19,120 nt of DNA from NCBI GenBank assembly GCA_004802725.1, contig SGPM01000429.1, forward strand, positions 945 through 20,064, written 5' to 3'. The notes beneath the pieces were generated by a model, which ran no database searches, had not been told where the DNA came from, and saw only the letters and a list, made by a program, of their open reading frames with translations. The translations under genes were made by a program, and so were the position numbers. Positions 9,494 to 18,642 of this stretch are shown in pieces (positions within the stretch are counted from its first letter, which is position 1; every line of letters starts with the position of its first letter). This DNA is from Antrodiella citrinella. Taxonomy: Eukaryota > Basidiomycota > Agaricomycetes > Polyporales > Steccherinaceae.

Positions 9494-10007
9494 GCACGTT
9501 TATGGAGCACGTCCCTTCTTTTGAGAGTGTACCGTACTTATGTCAAGCAGAAAGCGACCTGGGCCGATCCTTTCAAGCCTCTCCGACTCGGTCTTCGTTC
9601 GCTACGTGACCTGGTTGAGAGACCTACATCCGGATTTTGGCAATGCCCGAGGGTGGTGGAGGCTAAGCTAAGGAGTATAGTAGTTGGTGATATAGTTGGT
9701 GACAAGAGAGGATGTGAAGCGTCTCCGTAGATATCGACATCAAACATGTACGGTAACCTACGGCTATTTGGGAGCGCGAGGTCTGGTTTTGGTGACCCGC
9801 GACGATGATTATAGTCTACAAAGGTGAAGCACAGGTGAAGGTTAGGATACGAAACGACTGCAATACATCTAACAAGCATACAAAGTCCCCAGGACTAGAC
9901 AAAGATCCAAAACGCAAAGAAAGAAAGTCCCCATGATGATAATAGACATATTTACACGAACGAACGAACTCCGGAGACATTGGGATTGAGTAGCACCATG
10001 CTACGCC
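9494..10007. other. Intergenic upstream of the O-methyltransferase
   Basis: Open frames on both strands in 9500-9880 have no recognisable motif and appear incidental. A short near-tandem repeat, GTTGGTGATATAGTTGGTGA, lies near 9682-9701. The region carries the O-methyltransferase promoter and the 3' flank of the zinc-finger gene. Confidence 0.45.
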
Positions 10008-11452
10008 TCACTTCGCCTCCCTAGCAGCCCTCTGCATCTCCATTGCGACTGGATACAACGGGTCATGCGCGGGTGGCATCTTCAGCTCCCTCCTCCACGG
10101 CCCATCACTCTCACACCACGGTTTCTTCGGTGTCGTCGACCCGTTCTTCCCCATCAACGCCACCCTGCACGCCCGTCCCGCCGCCGAGTTCTGGTGCCTC
10201 TTCACCGAGTCCGGACGACTCATATGCTTCCCGCACGCCGCGCACTTTGGGTGCTCGCGGTCCGGGAAGTGCGTCTCCATGTGGCGGTTCCGGTCGCGGA
10301 CGTTGTTGAAGAGGAGAGAGGCGCTAGGACAGCCGATGTAGAGGCAGTAGAGGTGAGTGGAGGAGGATGCGATGGCGCGTGGGCGTTTGGAGATGCGCTG
10401 CAAAATTATGGTGAGCGTGGTAGGGAAAGAGGGAGGGAGGGAACGTACCTCAGAGTCAATACCAGGTGGACAGCTAATCGGAGCAGCGTTACTTGAATGC
10501 GGACGTCTCGCCCGTTTGCGTGTGGACGAACAAGGCACATACTCCTCATCCTCATCTTCGGACTCCGGCCCATCGCTATAAGCAGACGGGCTAGAAGGAG
10601 TGCGATAGCCTAGCGATGAATGTCTAGAAGGCGGTAAAGGTGTTGGTTGACGTATAGGCGAGAGCGTCCCGGATCTGATTTGAGGAGTGGCTTTATGTGT
10701 AGACGACGATGCAACCGGAGTCATAATGCTTCGTTTTGACTGTCCACAAACATCAGTATGAGTTATAAACTGAAAAGAAGCGAGACGCACCTCGATAGTC
10801 TCAATCTCCCTGTCTTCTTCTTCAAGTTCTTTGAGCCATGCCTGCAAAGCCGGACCAATAGACACCTTCCTGATGACCGGCTTTGCCACCCCTTTACCAC
10901 GTCTACCCAACTCGGAACTAGGCTTCATTTCCAGATCCTTCATGTTGACTACAGCCACCTCTTCTTCTTCGATCGTGGGGAGGTCGATAGCCGGTGCGGT
11001 GCTACGAAACGCACGGGAAGCCAGTTCGTCCGCCCGCTTTGCGATAGCGATCGGCGAGAGGTCTTGGGGTATGAAGGACCGGATGGCAGAGATGCTGGGA
11101 CGGCGTTCGAGTCCGTCTTTCCAGAGTTCGCGTGAGGGGTCGGCACCCTGTGTATGTGATCTGTTATGAGCGAAATCTCGCGCGTCAAACACCAGAATGT
11201 GCGACGTACAGTCAATTGGGGGACGAACATTTCGGGATCGGGGTCGTTTCCTTCCAAGACACTGAAGATGTATGCGATGTCTTTGTGTAGATCCGCGTTC
11301 TAACAAGGTAGTTAAGTCAGTTATACTTCGATATATGAAATATGACGGAGAAGACTTACTTCTTCTGCGAAACAGCGTTGCTGGTTCCATAATAGAGAGT
11401 TCTCGCGAACGAGAGATTTGAGAGTAGCGGAGCGAGAAAGAGTAGCAGCCAT
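10008..11452 (-). CDS. C2H2 zinc-finger protein, probable transcription factor, five exons
   Basis: Exons: 11452-11360, 11299-11210, 11147-10791, 10739-10449 and 10397-10008; 406 residues. All four introns are phase 0. The N-terminal ~60 residues are helical (MAATLSRSATLKSLVREN...). The middle is disordered, rich in Ser, Pro and Thr, with an acidic patch ESEDEDEE near residue 240 followed by the basic TRKRARR, a likely nuclear localisation signal. The C-terminus has two zinc-finger-like units: C295-x4-C300-x15-H316-x3-H320 and C329-x2-C332-x12-H345 with C354 as possible fourth ligand. This end arrangement is common in basidiomycete C2H2 regulators. DNA targets are unknown. The last two introns (10740-10790 and 10398-10448) are 51 nt each and contain no stop in frame, so retained forms would add 17 residues each. 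The start at 11452 is chosen because the ATG follows a 5' region and its frame meets a good GTAAGT donor. Confidence 0.8.
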
Positions 11453-12442
11453 GGCTGCAGGTAGAAAAGTAATGACGGTTGCGAATGAAGGAGGGTGAAG
11501 CCACGAGCTCAAATATGAGTAGCTCCAGGCAAAAAGAAGTCCAAGTGAAGTCCAAGCAGTGGCAAAGGTGACGGGTGTATGCGTCTGTAGAGATGAGGTA
11601 TATCTGATCGTTGAAAGGAAGGACAAGCTTGAAGGCAAAGCGAAGAGTCGGGAAGTTGGTCAACAACTTCACAGAGAGGAACGAGCGTAGCGGAAGAAAG
11701 GAATTAATGGTGAAGGAGAAGCGGGAAAAGAGGGGCATGCATATATACAAGCGCGAGAGAATTCACAAGTGCACAGTGATATGGGTGAAAGGTTGAAGAC
11801 AAAGGAATGAAAGTGCACACCGATGCTTTGTCGTCGCCACTCATTCTGTCATTTGCCAATGCCTTTGTCTGTCACGTCGGAACTTTCCGCAAAGACAAGT
11901 GGCACTCATATCGCTCTAAGGAGTTCTAGCCGAAGGTGTGCGAGCTTTGAACGAGCAATAGGATCTTCACTGCTTCAAGACTCGAAATTATTTATATTCT
12001 TTATCAGACCCGCCTGTACTCGTGTACAAGACTATCAACCTGTCGCTGCTCAATATCATTGCACCAACGTTGGACGAGATAAGATGGGACTTACACGTTA
12101 CATCTCTCATCTCAGTCTCAACTCATGGAGAGTCGAGACCCAGATTCTCAGAGTCACTTCAGGAAGATCATCGCACGAAGGAGGCGTTGAAGCCGCATGT
12201 CTAGATATTTCCACCGTAACTGGCACAAGAGAGTAGATTATGGTCATAAAAAGTCCAATCCCAGAGTAGCAAGACAGTAAAAAGGTATGAGTTGTCCTCC
12301 TCGACGAGTCGTCGGCGTCGTCGTCGGTTTCAGACTGTCAACAACAGCTCGGAAGATGCCGGCGGCAAAGACCGACAATAATTTACGTTGACGTCATCGT
12401 ACTATTTCCTACTATTTCCTGTATACACTCCAGAGAGCACGC
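11453..12442. other. Intergenic region, about 1 kb
   Basis: Contains the promoter of the zinc-finger gene, with a purine-rich plus strand at about 11610-11760 (pyrimidine-rich on the coding strand, as in fungal 5' leaders). Plus-strand open frames at 11823-12236 lack motifs. At 12300-12330 there is a GTC/GTCG-rich simple stretch, at 12389-12396 a TGACGTCA palindrome, and at 12401-12420 a tandem pair of ACTATTTCCT. Confidence 0.45.
12389..12396. promoter_or_regulatory. CRE-like bZIP motif TGACGTCA (first copy)
   Basis: A perfect palindromic CRE/ATF core. It sits inside the 14-mer ACGTTGACGTCATC, which recurs exactly at 15113-15126. It lies 3' of the F-box gene, not in an obvious promoter, so a regulatory role is only possible. 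Confidence 0.35.
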
Positions 12443-12541
12443 GAGCCCAGGTAGAACTCTGTCCCTCAGAACGGATAGTCGAACCAGGGCACAGATATAG
12501 AGTGACGTTGTCGGAGGGCGTGCCGACGATGGACGACGGGG
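12443..12541 (-). pseudogene. Decayed fragment related to the gene at 15858-16664
   Basis: This stretch aligns over about 100 bases with 16258-16357. The two share GAGCCC(A/T)GGTAGAACT at one end and GATGGACGACGGGG at the other, with a matching TCGAACC block between. On the minus strand one frame reads PSSIVGTPSD, matching PSSIIGTPFD in the other gene. A second frame reads PWFDYPF followed by a stop, then EFYLGS, matching PRFEYPF...QFYQGS. Frame changes and the stop show it is not coding any more. It begins 38 bases beyond the F-box stop codon. Confidence 0.6.
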
Positions 12542-12578
12542 TGGGACGAAAAGACGCAACGAGCCCAGGACCCATGCT

Positions 12579-14342
12579 TCAAGCTTGAAAAGCCCGTGCT
12601 GCCTCCAATACAGACTCGTTGATCGCAAATACCTCCTGTAGAGACTGTTTCTGTGCGGCATGGTCCGAGTCATTCCCAGTAAGCCACACGGGCCAATACT
12701 GATGATGCGTCCCCTCGTTCAACTCCGGAGGCACCTCTATCAGAGGGCACACAACATCGTACTCGACGACATCGACGACCTGCCGCAGGTCAGCGAGCAT
12801 AGACTCCGATAGAAGGTCGTAGCCGTCAGCGGACGGCTGTACGAGGATACGGCGGAGGGGATATCCTGCGTCGAAACGGGATCTTGCACAGTCGAGGAGC
12901 TCCGACCAACACCCGTCGATGCCTAACGAGCTGGTCAAGGATAGCGTGTGCAGGTGCGGGCAGATAATGACGGATTGCGGTGTGGAAGTCATGGGTGAGG
13001 TGGGGTCGGGGGCGCGAGGAGTAAGGGCCTGGAGGATACTTTTTGCGGGTCTGGAGCGGATGTGCAAGCTTTGCAAAGACACCAGGGCAGTCAATGAGGC
13101 GCTGCAATTGCTGTCCCCCGATGACCACATGAAAGAATCCGGGTGCCTCCCGCTTATCCAAACCTCCTCGAGTGTCTGAGCGTACGAAATCTGGTTAAGT
13201 CCATGCAGTGGGAGAACCATCTCTAGACCTGAGGTAATGATTCGCAGAGACCCCGACGGGCCAAAAGCGAGGACTGTGTCCGACTTGTAATTGATTTCCA
13301 ACCTCTTCAACTCCGTCGCGACTTTTAGGCGTTCAGCATGCAGGGGCAGTATACGAGTGAGAGCTCGATCGTCACCGTTCAGGTTGGTCACAGATAGCGA
13401 CGCGCCATAGGGGACGTGTAGATATCTGAACAGCGCCTGAAGCTCCCACACGTAGCAGTCCGAAACGGAGAGGCGGCAAAGGCGCAAGGGATTTATCTCG
13501 GGCAAATCGTCAGGCATCGTCCGCCCAAACCAAGTATCAAGATGGGAGAGGTACAGCTCCTCCACGAGAGGACTATGTTGCAGCAGCTCCAGCAGCTCCG
13601 ATGCTTTTGCATATGCATTATAATCATGCACAATGTACCCAGTGATGCAGATGTGTGTAAGGTTGCGAAAGTGATTGCCTGTCCAGGGCACTAAGCCGCT
13701 CAGCCGCAATTTACGGAGCAGAGGAGCCTGGCCAGCGAAGAGCACGGGAAGCTGGCAGCCTACGAACACCAAAGGATTCTCGCCGAACGATTGATCATCA
13801 GGCAGAACAGCGCCGAAGTCAAAGACTTCGAGTAGAGGAGCTGCATGATTGAATAGGCCGAAGGCCTGTATGGCCTGCGGACCGTTTAGAACGGTTTCGC
13901 CGGGGAATGAGACTTTGAGTCGTCGCAGACGGTGGGATTGGTCTGAAAACAGGCTGAGAAGGCTTATGTCTGGTAGATAGACATCCAGAGGAAGAGAGCC
14001 AGAGAGCGAAAGGTAGTGGCTGACAAGCTGGGCACCAGGAGGCAATAATTGTCCCGCCCCTCCATCTACCAACGCCTCCGACGGTCTCTCATCAAAGTGT
14101 GGGACAACGATGGTGGTCCAGATAGAAGTAAACGCCTGCAGGACCTGCCTCCAATATCTGCATACATGGTACGCGGCCATGACGTCGCGCATGGTAGTGT
14201 TTTGTACCTGCGTACTACCGTCTGAGTCTCCGTGCATGCGGTCGAATGGAAACGGCCATCGATCAAGTTCGCCCAGAGACAAGCACTCGAGTATTCCAGC
14301 CAAAGTCTCCATTGGAAGACCATTCACTAGGCATACGTGCAA
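12579..14342 (-). CDS. F-box domain protein, likely LRR-type
   Basis: A 587-codon uninterrupted frame. The first ~70 residues form an F-box: VNGLPMETLAGILECLSL, then VCRYWRQVLQAFTSIWTTI, the pattern common in expanded mushroom F-box families. The rest is leucine-rich with irregular LRR-like stretches (LLRKLRLSGL, LVEELYLSHLDTW, TLEEVWISGR, LHTLSLTSSLGI). F-box proteins dock substrates to SKP1-cullin ubiquitin ligases; the LRR part would choose the substrate. The frame opens at 14342 without an ATG. The first internal ATG (14312) would cut the F-box core after LP, so a 5' exon is likely. One candidate runs from ATG 14499 to a GTGAGT donor at 14453, with phase-compatible acceptors at 14345 (GACAG) or near 14327 (CCTAG). 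Stop TGA at 12581-12579. Confidence 0.82.
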   Translation of the reverse strand: MHVCLVNGLPMETLAGILECLSLGELDRWPFPFDRMHGDSDGSTQVQNTTMRDVMAAYHVCRYWRQVLQAFTSIWTTIVVPHFDERPSEALVDGGAGQLLPPGAQLVSHYLSLSGSLPLDVYLPDISLLSLFSDQSHRLRRLKVSFPGETVLNGPQAIQAFGLFNHAAPLLEVFDFGAVLPDDQSFGENPLVFVGCQLPVLFAGQAPLLRKLRLSGLVPWTGNHFRNLTHICITGYIVHDYNAYAKASELLELLQHSPLVEELYLSHLDTWFGRTMPDDLPEINPLRLCRLSVSDCYVWELQALFRYLHVPYGASLSVTNLNGDDRALTRILPLHAERLKVATELKRLEINYKSDTVLAFGPSGSLRIITSGLEMVLPLHGLNQISYAQTLEEVWISGRHPDSFMWSSGDSNCSASLTALVSLQSLHIRSRPAKSILQALTPRAPDPTSPMTSTPQSVIICPHLHTLSLTSSLGIDGCWSELLDCARSRFDAGYPLRRILVQPSADGYDLLSESMLADLRQVVDVVEYDVVCPLIEVPPELNEGTHHQYWPVWLTGNDSDHAAQKQSLQEVFAINESVLEAARAFQA

Positions 14343-14765
14343 TGCTGTCTAAACGTGCGGCGACGAGAATGAATGCGACGAGTGGATGCGAGTCGCAGGC
14401 GGGGTTCATATCGATGAGTGCGATTCCCGATATAACACAATGGTGGTACTCACAGAGGATGGTTTGTCGGATCCTGCATGACTTCAGGCGAATCAGCATA
14501 CGAATCAGCAACTTGAAATGCAACTTGAAAAGTCGAGATGTCGGACTCACGAGTCGTCTCCACTGTCATGACCCAAAAGAGCAGCTAAGTAGGCTGGCTC
14601 GGATTTGGAGGACATCAGTTGTTACTTATGAGACAGATTAGGCTCGACTTGAATGGATACTTAGTATTCAGTGATGTAGTACAAGGCTCAAGCTCAAGGA
14701 TAGGACGTACAGAGACAGCGTCTATATGACCTCTCCGCCTCGTGGCTTGCTCTCGCTTAGATCTG

Positions 14766-14795
14766 CACTAGTACTCTATCTATTCAGTACTAGTG
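14766..14795. repeat. Perfect inverted repeat with 12-base loop
   Basis: CACTAGTAC at 14766-14774 is mirrored as GTACTAGTG at 14787-14795. The 9-bp stem could form a hairpin or bind a dimeric protein. It lies upstream (5') of the F-box gene, about 270 bases from its likely start. Confidence 0.5.
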
Positions 14796-15116
14796 TTCAG
14801 CTCATGCAGATTGGACCCGCCGCACGAAGATCCATCTCATACCCTCAGGTCGCACCCGAACGTTCCACCCCCTTCCACTACGCCGTATACACTGCAGACA
14901 ACTCGGACGAAAAGATACACTGGCACACTAGTAACAACGAGCCTCGACGAGCCCAGGACGACCTCAGGTTTCAACCTCGTCACCCCCATCTCTCAGATCT
15001 CAGTTTCTGAACGCTATTTGAATCGTCTCCGAGTCGCTGCCTGGGACAACAAAGTCAGGGGCCAACGGCGGTCAACTTGAATGCGACGGCAACGTACAGT
15101 GCAGTACAGTACACGT

Positions 15117-15124
15117 TGACGTCA
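15117..15124. promoter_or_regulatory. CRE-like bZIP motif TGACGTCA (second copy)
   Basis: Same palindrome and same 14-base context as the copy at 12389. It lies 5' of the F-box gene and 3' of the 15858 gene. Together the two copies flank the F-box gene. Confidence 0.35.
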
Positions 15125-15857
15125 TCCCAAGATCTCGAACGGATGAATATCGGGGACTGGTCAGACTGCGCAATGCACTGCAGAACTTTGAACACCGACT
15201 TCCAACTGGCAGAGAACGACTTGCCGTACATATGAACTTGAATCTTGAATGAACCGTGTATATGATACTGGATACTGATACTGAATACAACAAAAACAAT
15301 CCTCCGTGTACTTGGATCGACCGCAAACTAACAGCAACGAAAATGAGATACAGCGAGAGTGAGAGAGACCCGAAGACCAGACTAGACTGAAAAGCATGAG
15401 CGAATTCTTAACGTGTGACGCGAACGCGTGAGAGGAGGAGGAGTTAAAACCAAAAGACAGAAAGCGAGGGGCTAAAGATGATGCAAAGTGGGTTTTTGAA
15501 CGAGGGGAGGGTAGAGAACCGAGCAGGGATGGGTGTCATGGATGTGTGAAAAGAACGAATGAAAAAGAAACATAAAAATAAATGCGTTGAACAGAAATGT
15601 GGTTGATGGTGGTGTGTGGGTTTGGGTTTGGGAGGTCGAAAGGTACGAGTGGAACTATAAGCCACACTCGCCGAGAAGGATGAAGCAATGTTCTAGAGAA
15701 AATAAGAAGACAAAAAACAACAAGAGCACGTACAACGAGCATTTTTAGATGCAACCAACGAGACGACGCCTTAAATCGTAAAATGAGTATCCGTACCCGC
15801 GGAATACCTCCATGATGTTCCCGTGTATAGCAACATCACGAACGCATCAACCGCCAT

Positions 15858-16664
15858 TCACAGTTTTATCCGTTTCGGCAACCCCGACGTTTTCGCAACA
15901 TCCCCCTTCAATCCACCTTCGCGAGCAGACCGTGCAGTGAGTTTCCTAATTAACCCCGGTCTACTTTGCGTCTCCTCGCTCGTCGTTCCGGCAGTTGTCC
16001 CACGCTCGGCTTTGGAGACAGTCGGGCTCCTAGCGCGGGCAGACTTCAGCTGGAGAGAGGGCATGTTGCCCGCGCTCCACCGCTTCTTCGTCAGGCTCGG
16101 CGGCACGGGCGGATCGCGCGGCTGGTGCTTGGGGTGTATCGGGAAGTACGCCTTGCTGTTGTCGGGTCTGTTGGAGGACGGAGGGACGGAAGACGGTGCA
16201 GAGGTCATGGTGGCAGGCGAGAACGAGGAAACGTGTCCTGAGTACGCAGGGAAAGACGAGCCCTGGTAGAACTGTGGCTCAGGGGACGTCTCTGGGAACG
16301 GGTATTCGAACCGGGGCTCAGACACATCGAAGGGTGTACCGATGATGGACGACGGGGAGTGCAGGGTGAGCCCCGCGAGGCTCAGGTGAGGCCTCGGTTC
16401 GGGGTTTGTATGCGTTGGCGCTTGGTCCAGCGAAGGCTGCTCGTTGTTCATTCTAATGAGTCGCTACACGCGCAGTAGATAAAGAGCAGTGCATACCAAA
16501 GTAATCGCGCCCATGCCATCGCCTGTGATTACCGGCAGCAGCACAACGTCGTCCAAGTCGGGGTCAGGGGTTGGCCCGTTGGAAGTGTCTGGGATTTCGA
16601 TCTGATCAGCAATACCAGGAAGAACGACGTCGGGGAGGTGGAATATAGGAGGGACGGTGGGCAT
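15858..16664 (-). CDS. Unknown Pro/Ser-rich protein, probably two exons
   Basis: I do not recognise the family. The main frame (16451-15858, 197 residues from MNNEQPSL) is rich in Pro, Ser and Arg, with SPSSIIGTP, SVPPSSNRP and a basic C-terminus ending KRIKL, so it is probably disordered and possibly nuclear. A second open frame upstream starts at ATG 16664 (MPTVPPIFHLPDVVLPG) and ends at donor sites at 16532 or 16496. Joining to a GTGTAG acceptor (16464) is in phase. The intron would be 69 nt from the first donor or an implausible 33 nt from the second. If the two are not joined, translation could simply start at 16451. A still further 5' frame (ATG at 16890) begins with a hydrophobic stretch (LQAILFLCGFSFYSSPLPVLAF) but has no clean junction. 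The 16258-16357 part has a decayed relative at 12443-12541. Confidence 0.45.
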
Positions 16665-16890
16665 CTTGTAAGGAATGGCGACCAGCCGTGGTAAAAAGAG
16701 CGGCAACGTTGTGGTCGAATGGAGGGGAGATTGAGGCCGAGGGTTGGCGGTGGACGTCGTTGAGTGTTTTGAACGACGAAGAGAACGCGAGGACCGGTAG
16801 CGGAGAGCTATAGAAGGAGAAGCCGCAGAGGAACAGAATGGCCTGGAGGCGGCTAGAGGCGATCCTCCTCCTACTTCCCGCGCTCCCCAT

Positions 16891-17522
16891 CGGGAAATAC
16901 CGTCACGTGTATCGTATAGGTATTATTATTATTTTTATACTATATTATTGCTCTGTTAGTCTCAAATCACCCGCTTCCATATTATTATGAGGGGCTTGAT
17001 CTGAGCCGTAGAGAGCAATTGCCAATACCTACACCCCCGCAACCGATTACGATCGATCGTTCACCCTATCCCGCTCATGTGGTCTCCGGGGGCCTCTTCT
17101 GCCAGAAAGTCTAACAGGACTTGCCGAGGTCGAACTTCAGGCTGCTACGAGCACTCGCTGCATGGACAGCCAAATTTCTGACATTTAGACAGCTTGAAGC
17201 TCCAGTATTCTTGCGCACCCCGAGCATATGCATCGAGCTCCGTCCATTATCGCCTCGCAGCTTCCACCGGATGCTCGCGCAACATCACGCGTACTAGCTT
17301 TCATCCTCTCTTCACCTGCCTGATGGTGGCCACCTTCCCCAACGGCCCGAGTCCAGAGCTCTGCGTGCCACCGTAGGTCCGGAACTAGGCAGATGTCCCC
17401 TCCTCGCGGCCCGATCCGTGTCGCGTCTGCCAGCTTCAAATATGCCCGCAAGTGAGTACATAACTACCTTCTCCTCCTCCTCCATCCTCTCTAACTGATC
17501 AGATCCTTAGATCCATCCAACA
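16891..17522. other. Divergent intergenic region with AT-rich core
   Basis: This lies between the minus-strand gene at 16 kb and the plus-strand SDR. It includes a TATTATTATTATT-like AT-rich tract at 16920-16950, a likely nucleosome-poor promoter core. Open frames at 17185-17451 (both strands) have no recognisable motif. Confidence 0.45.
17452..17510 (+). other. Probable 5' UTR intron of the SDR gene
   Basis: A GTGAGT donor at 17452, a pyrimidine-rich tract (CTCCTCCTCC), a CTAAC branch-site match near 17491 and a CCTTAG acceptor ending at 17510 make a good 59-nt intron. It ends 12 bases before the ATG at 17523. No coding upstream exon in frame is evident, so it would be in the leader. Confidence 0.45.
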
Positions 17523-18642
17523 ATGTCCCAGTCCCAACTTTCCACTGTCAAACCATCCCTCGGACGCAGCGCGTTCGTGACGGGCGGTGCGCAGGGCATC
17601 GGACGCGCCATCTCGCTTCGTCTCGCGCGAGACGGGTACGATATCTCCATAGCGGACATCGCGTCGCAGAAGGACAAGGTCGGGGAGGTGATCAAGGTGA
17701 TCGAGGGGTATGGGAGGAAGGCGATCTATGTTACTGTAGGCGGGTGTCTGGTCTGATGAGATATCTTAGATCAGTATGCTGATTTGGGGTGTCTTAGATG
17801 TGCGAGATGCGAAGCAGATCGAGGCTGGGATCGCGGAGACTGTGGAGAAGCTTGGCCCGAATTTGTTCGTGAGCGTAGCCAACGCAGGTGTCACGCAGGT
17901 CAAGCCATTGTTAGAGTGCACACCCGAGTACGTCTTCCTTTATGCTCGATCGACATGAATAGAACACTAATCATGGTGCGTAGGTTCATCGAGAACGAAG
18001 TCCGGATAAACATCCTCGGGTTCATGAACACCCACATCTTCGCCGCCAAACAGATGGTCAAGCAAGGTCTCGGAGGGCGTATCTTGGGTGCTGGCTCAAT
18101 AGCGTCTTATCGCACAGCAGGTGAGGAGTCACATGTCGAGGCCGCAACTTACCAGCTACACGTGTTTGTCTGATCGTGACTTTGCAGAAAACCTGGGCCC
18201 GTATGGTGCCACGAAGTTCGCAGTGCGTGGCTTCACAGAGGTCTCTGCGAAAGAGTGGGCGGAGTACGGTATCCGAGTGAACGGTTCGTCTTCTCGTACA
18301 CCTCCCGACGCGTTCACTCATCTTAGACGTCGACGAACAGCTTACGCACCCGGCATCGTCGACACGCCCATGTGGGACCACATCGACGCCGAACTCGCGA
18401 AGATCGTACGTCTCCCCCAAGCCTCTCTCTTTCTCTCTACAAACCATGCTGATGCTCACGCCCACGCACAGGAAAATATATCCATCGGCGAAGCCAAATC
18501 CCAACGCGTGAAACACGACATCAAGCTGGGCCGGATCCAAGAACCCGAGGACGTCGCGAAGCTCGTGTCGTTCTTGGCGTCCGAGGAGGGGGAGTACATC
18601 ACTGGGCAGACGATCAAGACGTGTGGTGGTGCGTCTTTGTAG
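17523..18642 (+). CDS. Classical short-chain dehydrogenase/reductase, six exons
   Basis: Exons: 17523-17739, 17798-17927, 17984-18120, 18188-18283, 18341-18405 and 18472-18642; 271 residues, the normal classical-SDR length. Seen motifs: cofactor loop TGGAQGIG at 20-27, Asp45 at the end of strand beta-2 (suggesting NAD(H) preference), VANAGV at 99-104, Asn125, Ser154 in GAGSIAS, and Tyr167-x3-Lys171 in PYGATK, so the catalytic set is complete. After it comes YAPGIVDTPMW and, near the end, GRIQEPEDVAKLVSFLAS and YITGQTI. The GIVDTPMW-x-x-ID pattern resembles acetoin/diacetyl and 2,3-butanediol reductases, but the substrate is not proven. The protein is probably cytosolic. Introns 2-5 are 56-67 nt with GT donors. 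Intron 1 fits the frame only with a GC donor at 17740 (GTAG|GCGGGT), giving VTVDVRDA as the family expects. The canonical GT at 17736 shifts the frame. Confidence 0.9.

Larger units (their letters stand above)
14500..15857. other. Long intergenic region, about 1.35 kb
   Basis: No supported gene. It holds a perfect 9-bp inverted repeat (14766-14795), a second TGACGTCA at 15117-15124, a small GATACTG-type repeat near 15266-15286, and a G-rich stretch GGGTTTGGGTTTGGG at 15618-15632. Open frames at 14726-15010 (plus) and 15161-15397 or 15444-15754 (minus) have no family signal. Confidence 0.45.

Noticed and set aside
9212..9730. 172-residue plus-strand open frame
   Set aside because: It is antisense to O-methyltransferase exons with clear family motifs; its translation has no motif and spans their introns.
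10043..10581. Plus-strand open frames opposite the zinc-finger gene
   Set aside because: They are shadows of the GC-rich coding exons and low-complexity (Ser/Pro/Arg) in translation.
11823..12236. 137-residue plus-strand open frame
   Set aside because: No family resemblance, no convincing promoter or intron signals, and frequent overlapping frames of similar quality.
14726..15010. Possible secreted protein (hydrophobic N-terminus)
   Set aside because: The short hydrophobic stretch is weak, the remainder has no motif, and overlapping frames in the same strand are equally open.
15618..15632. Telomere-like or G-quadruplex repeat
   Set aside because: The unit is TTTGGG rather than TTAGGG, and there are only three G3 runs. 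It is too short to call a telomeric tract or a stable quadruplex.
16300..16380. tRNA B-box-like string (GGTTCGAATAC on the minus strand)
   Set aside because: There is no A-box at the right distance and no cloverleaf arms can be paired. The string lies in the coding frame of the Pro/Ser-rich gene, and its counterpart at 12.5 kb differs as a decayed coding fragment would.
17185..17451. 88-residue minus-strand open frame upstream of the SDR
   Set aside because: No motif recognised. It overlaps the likely SDR promoter and leader, and an equally open frame lies on the opposite strand.
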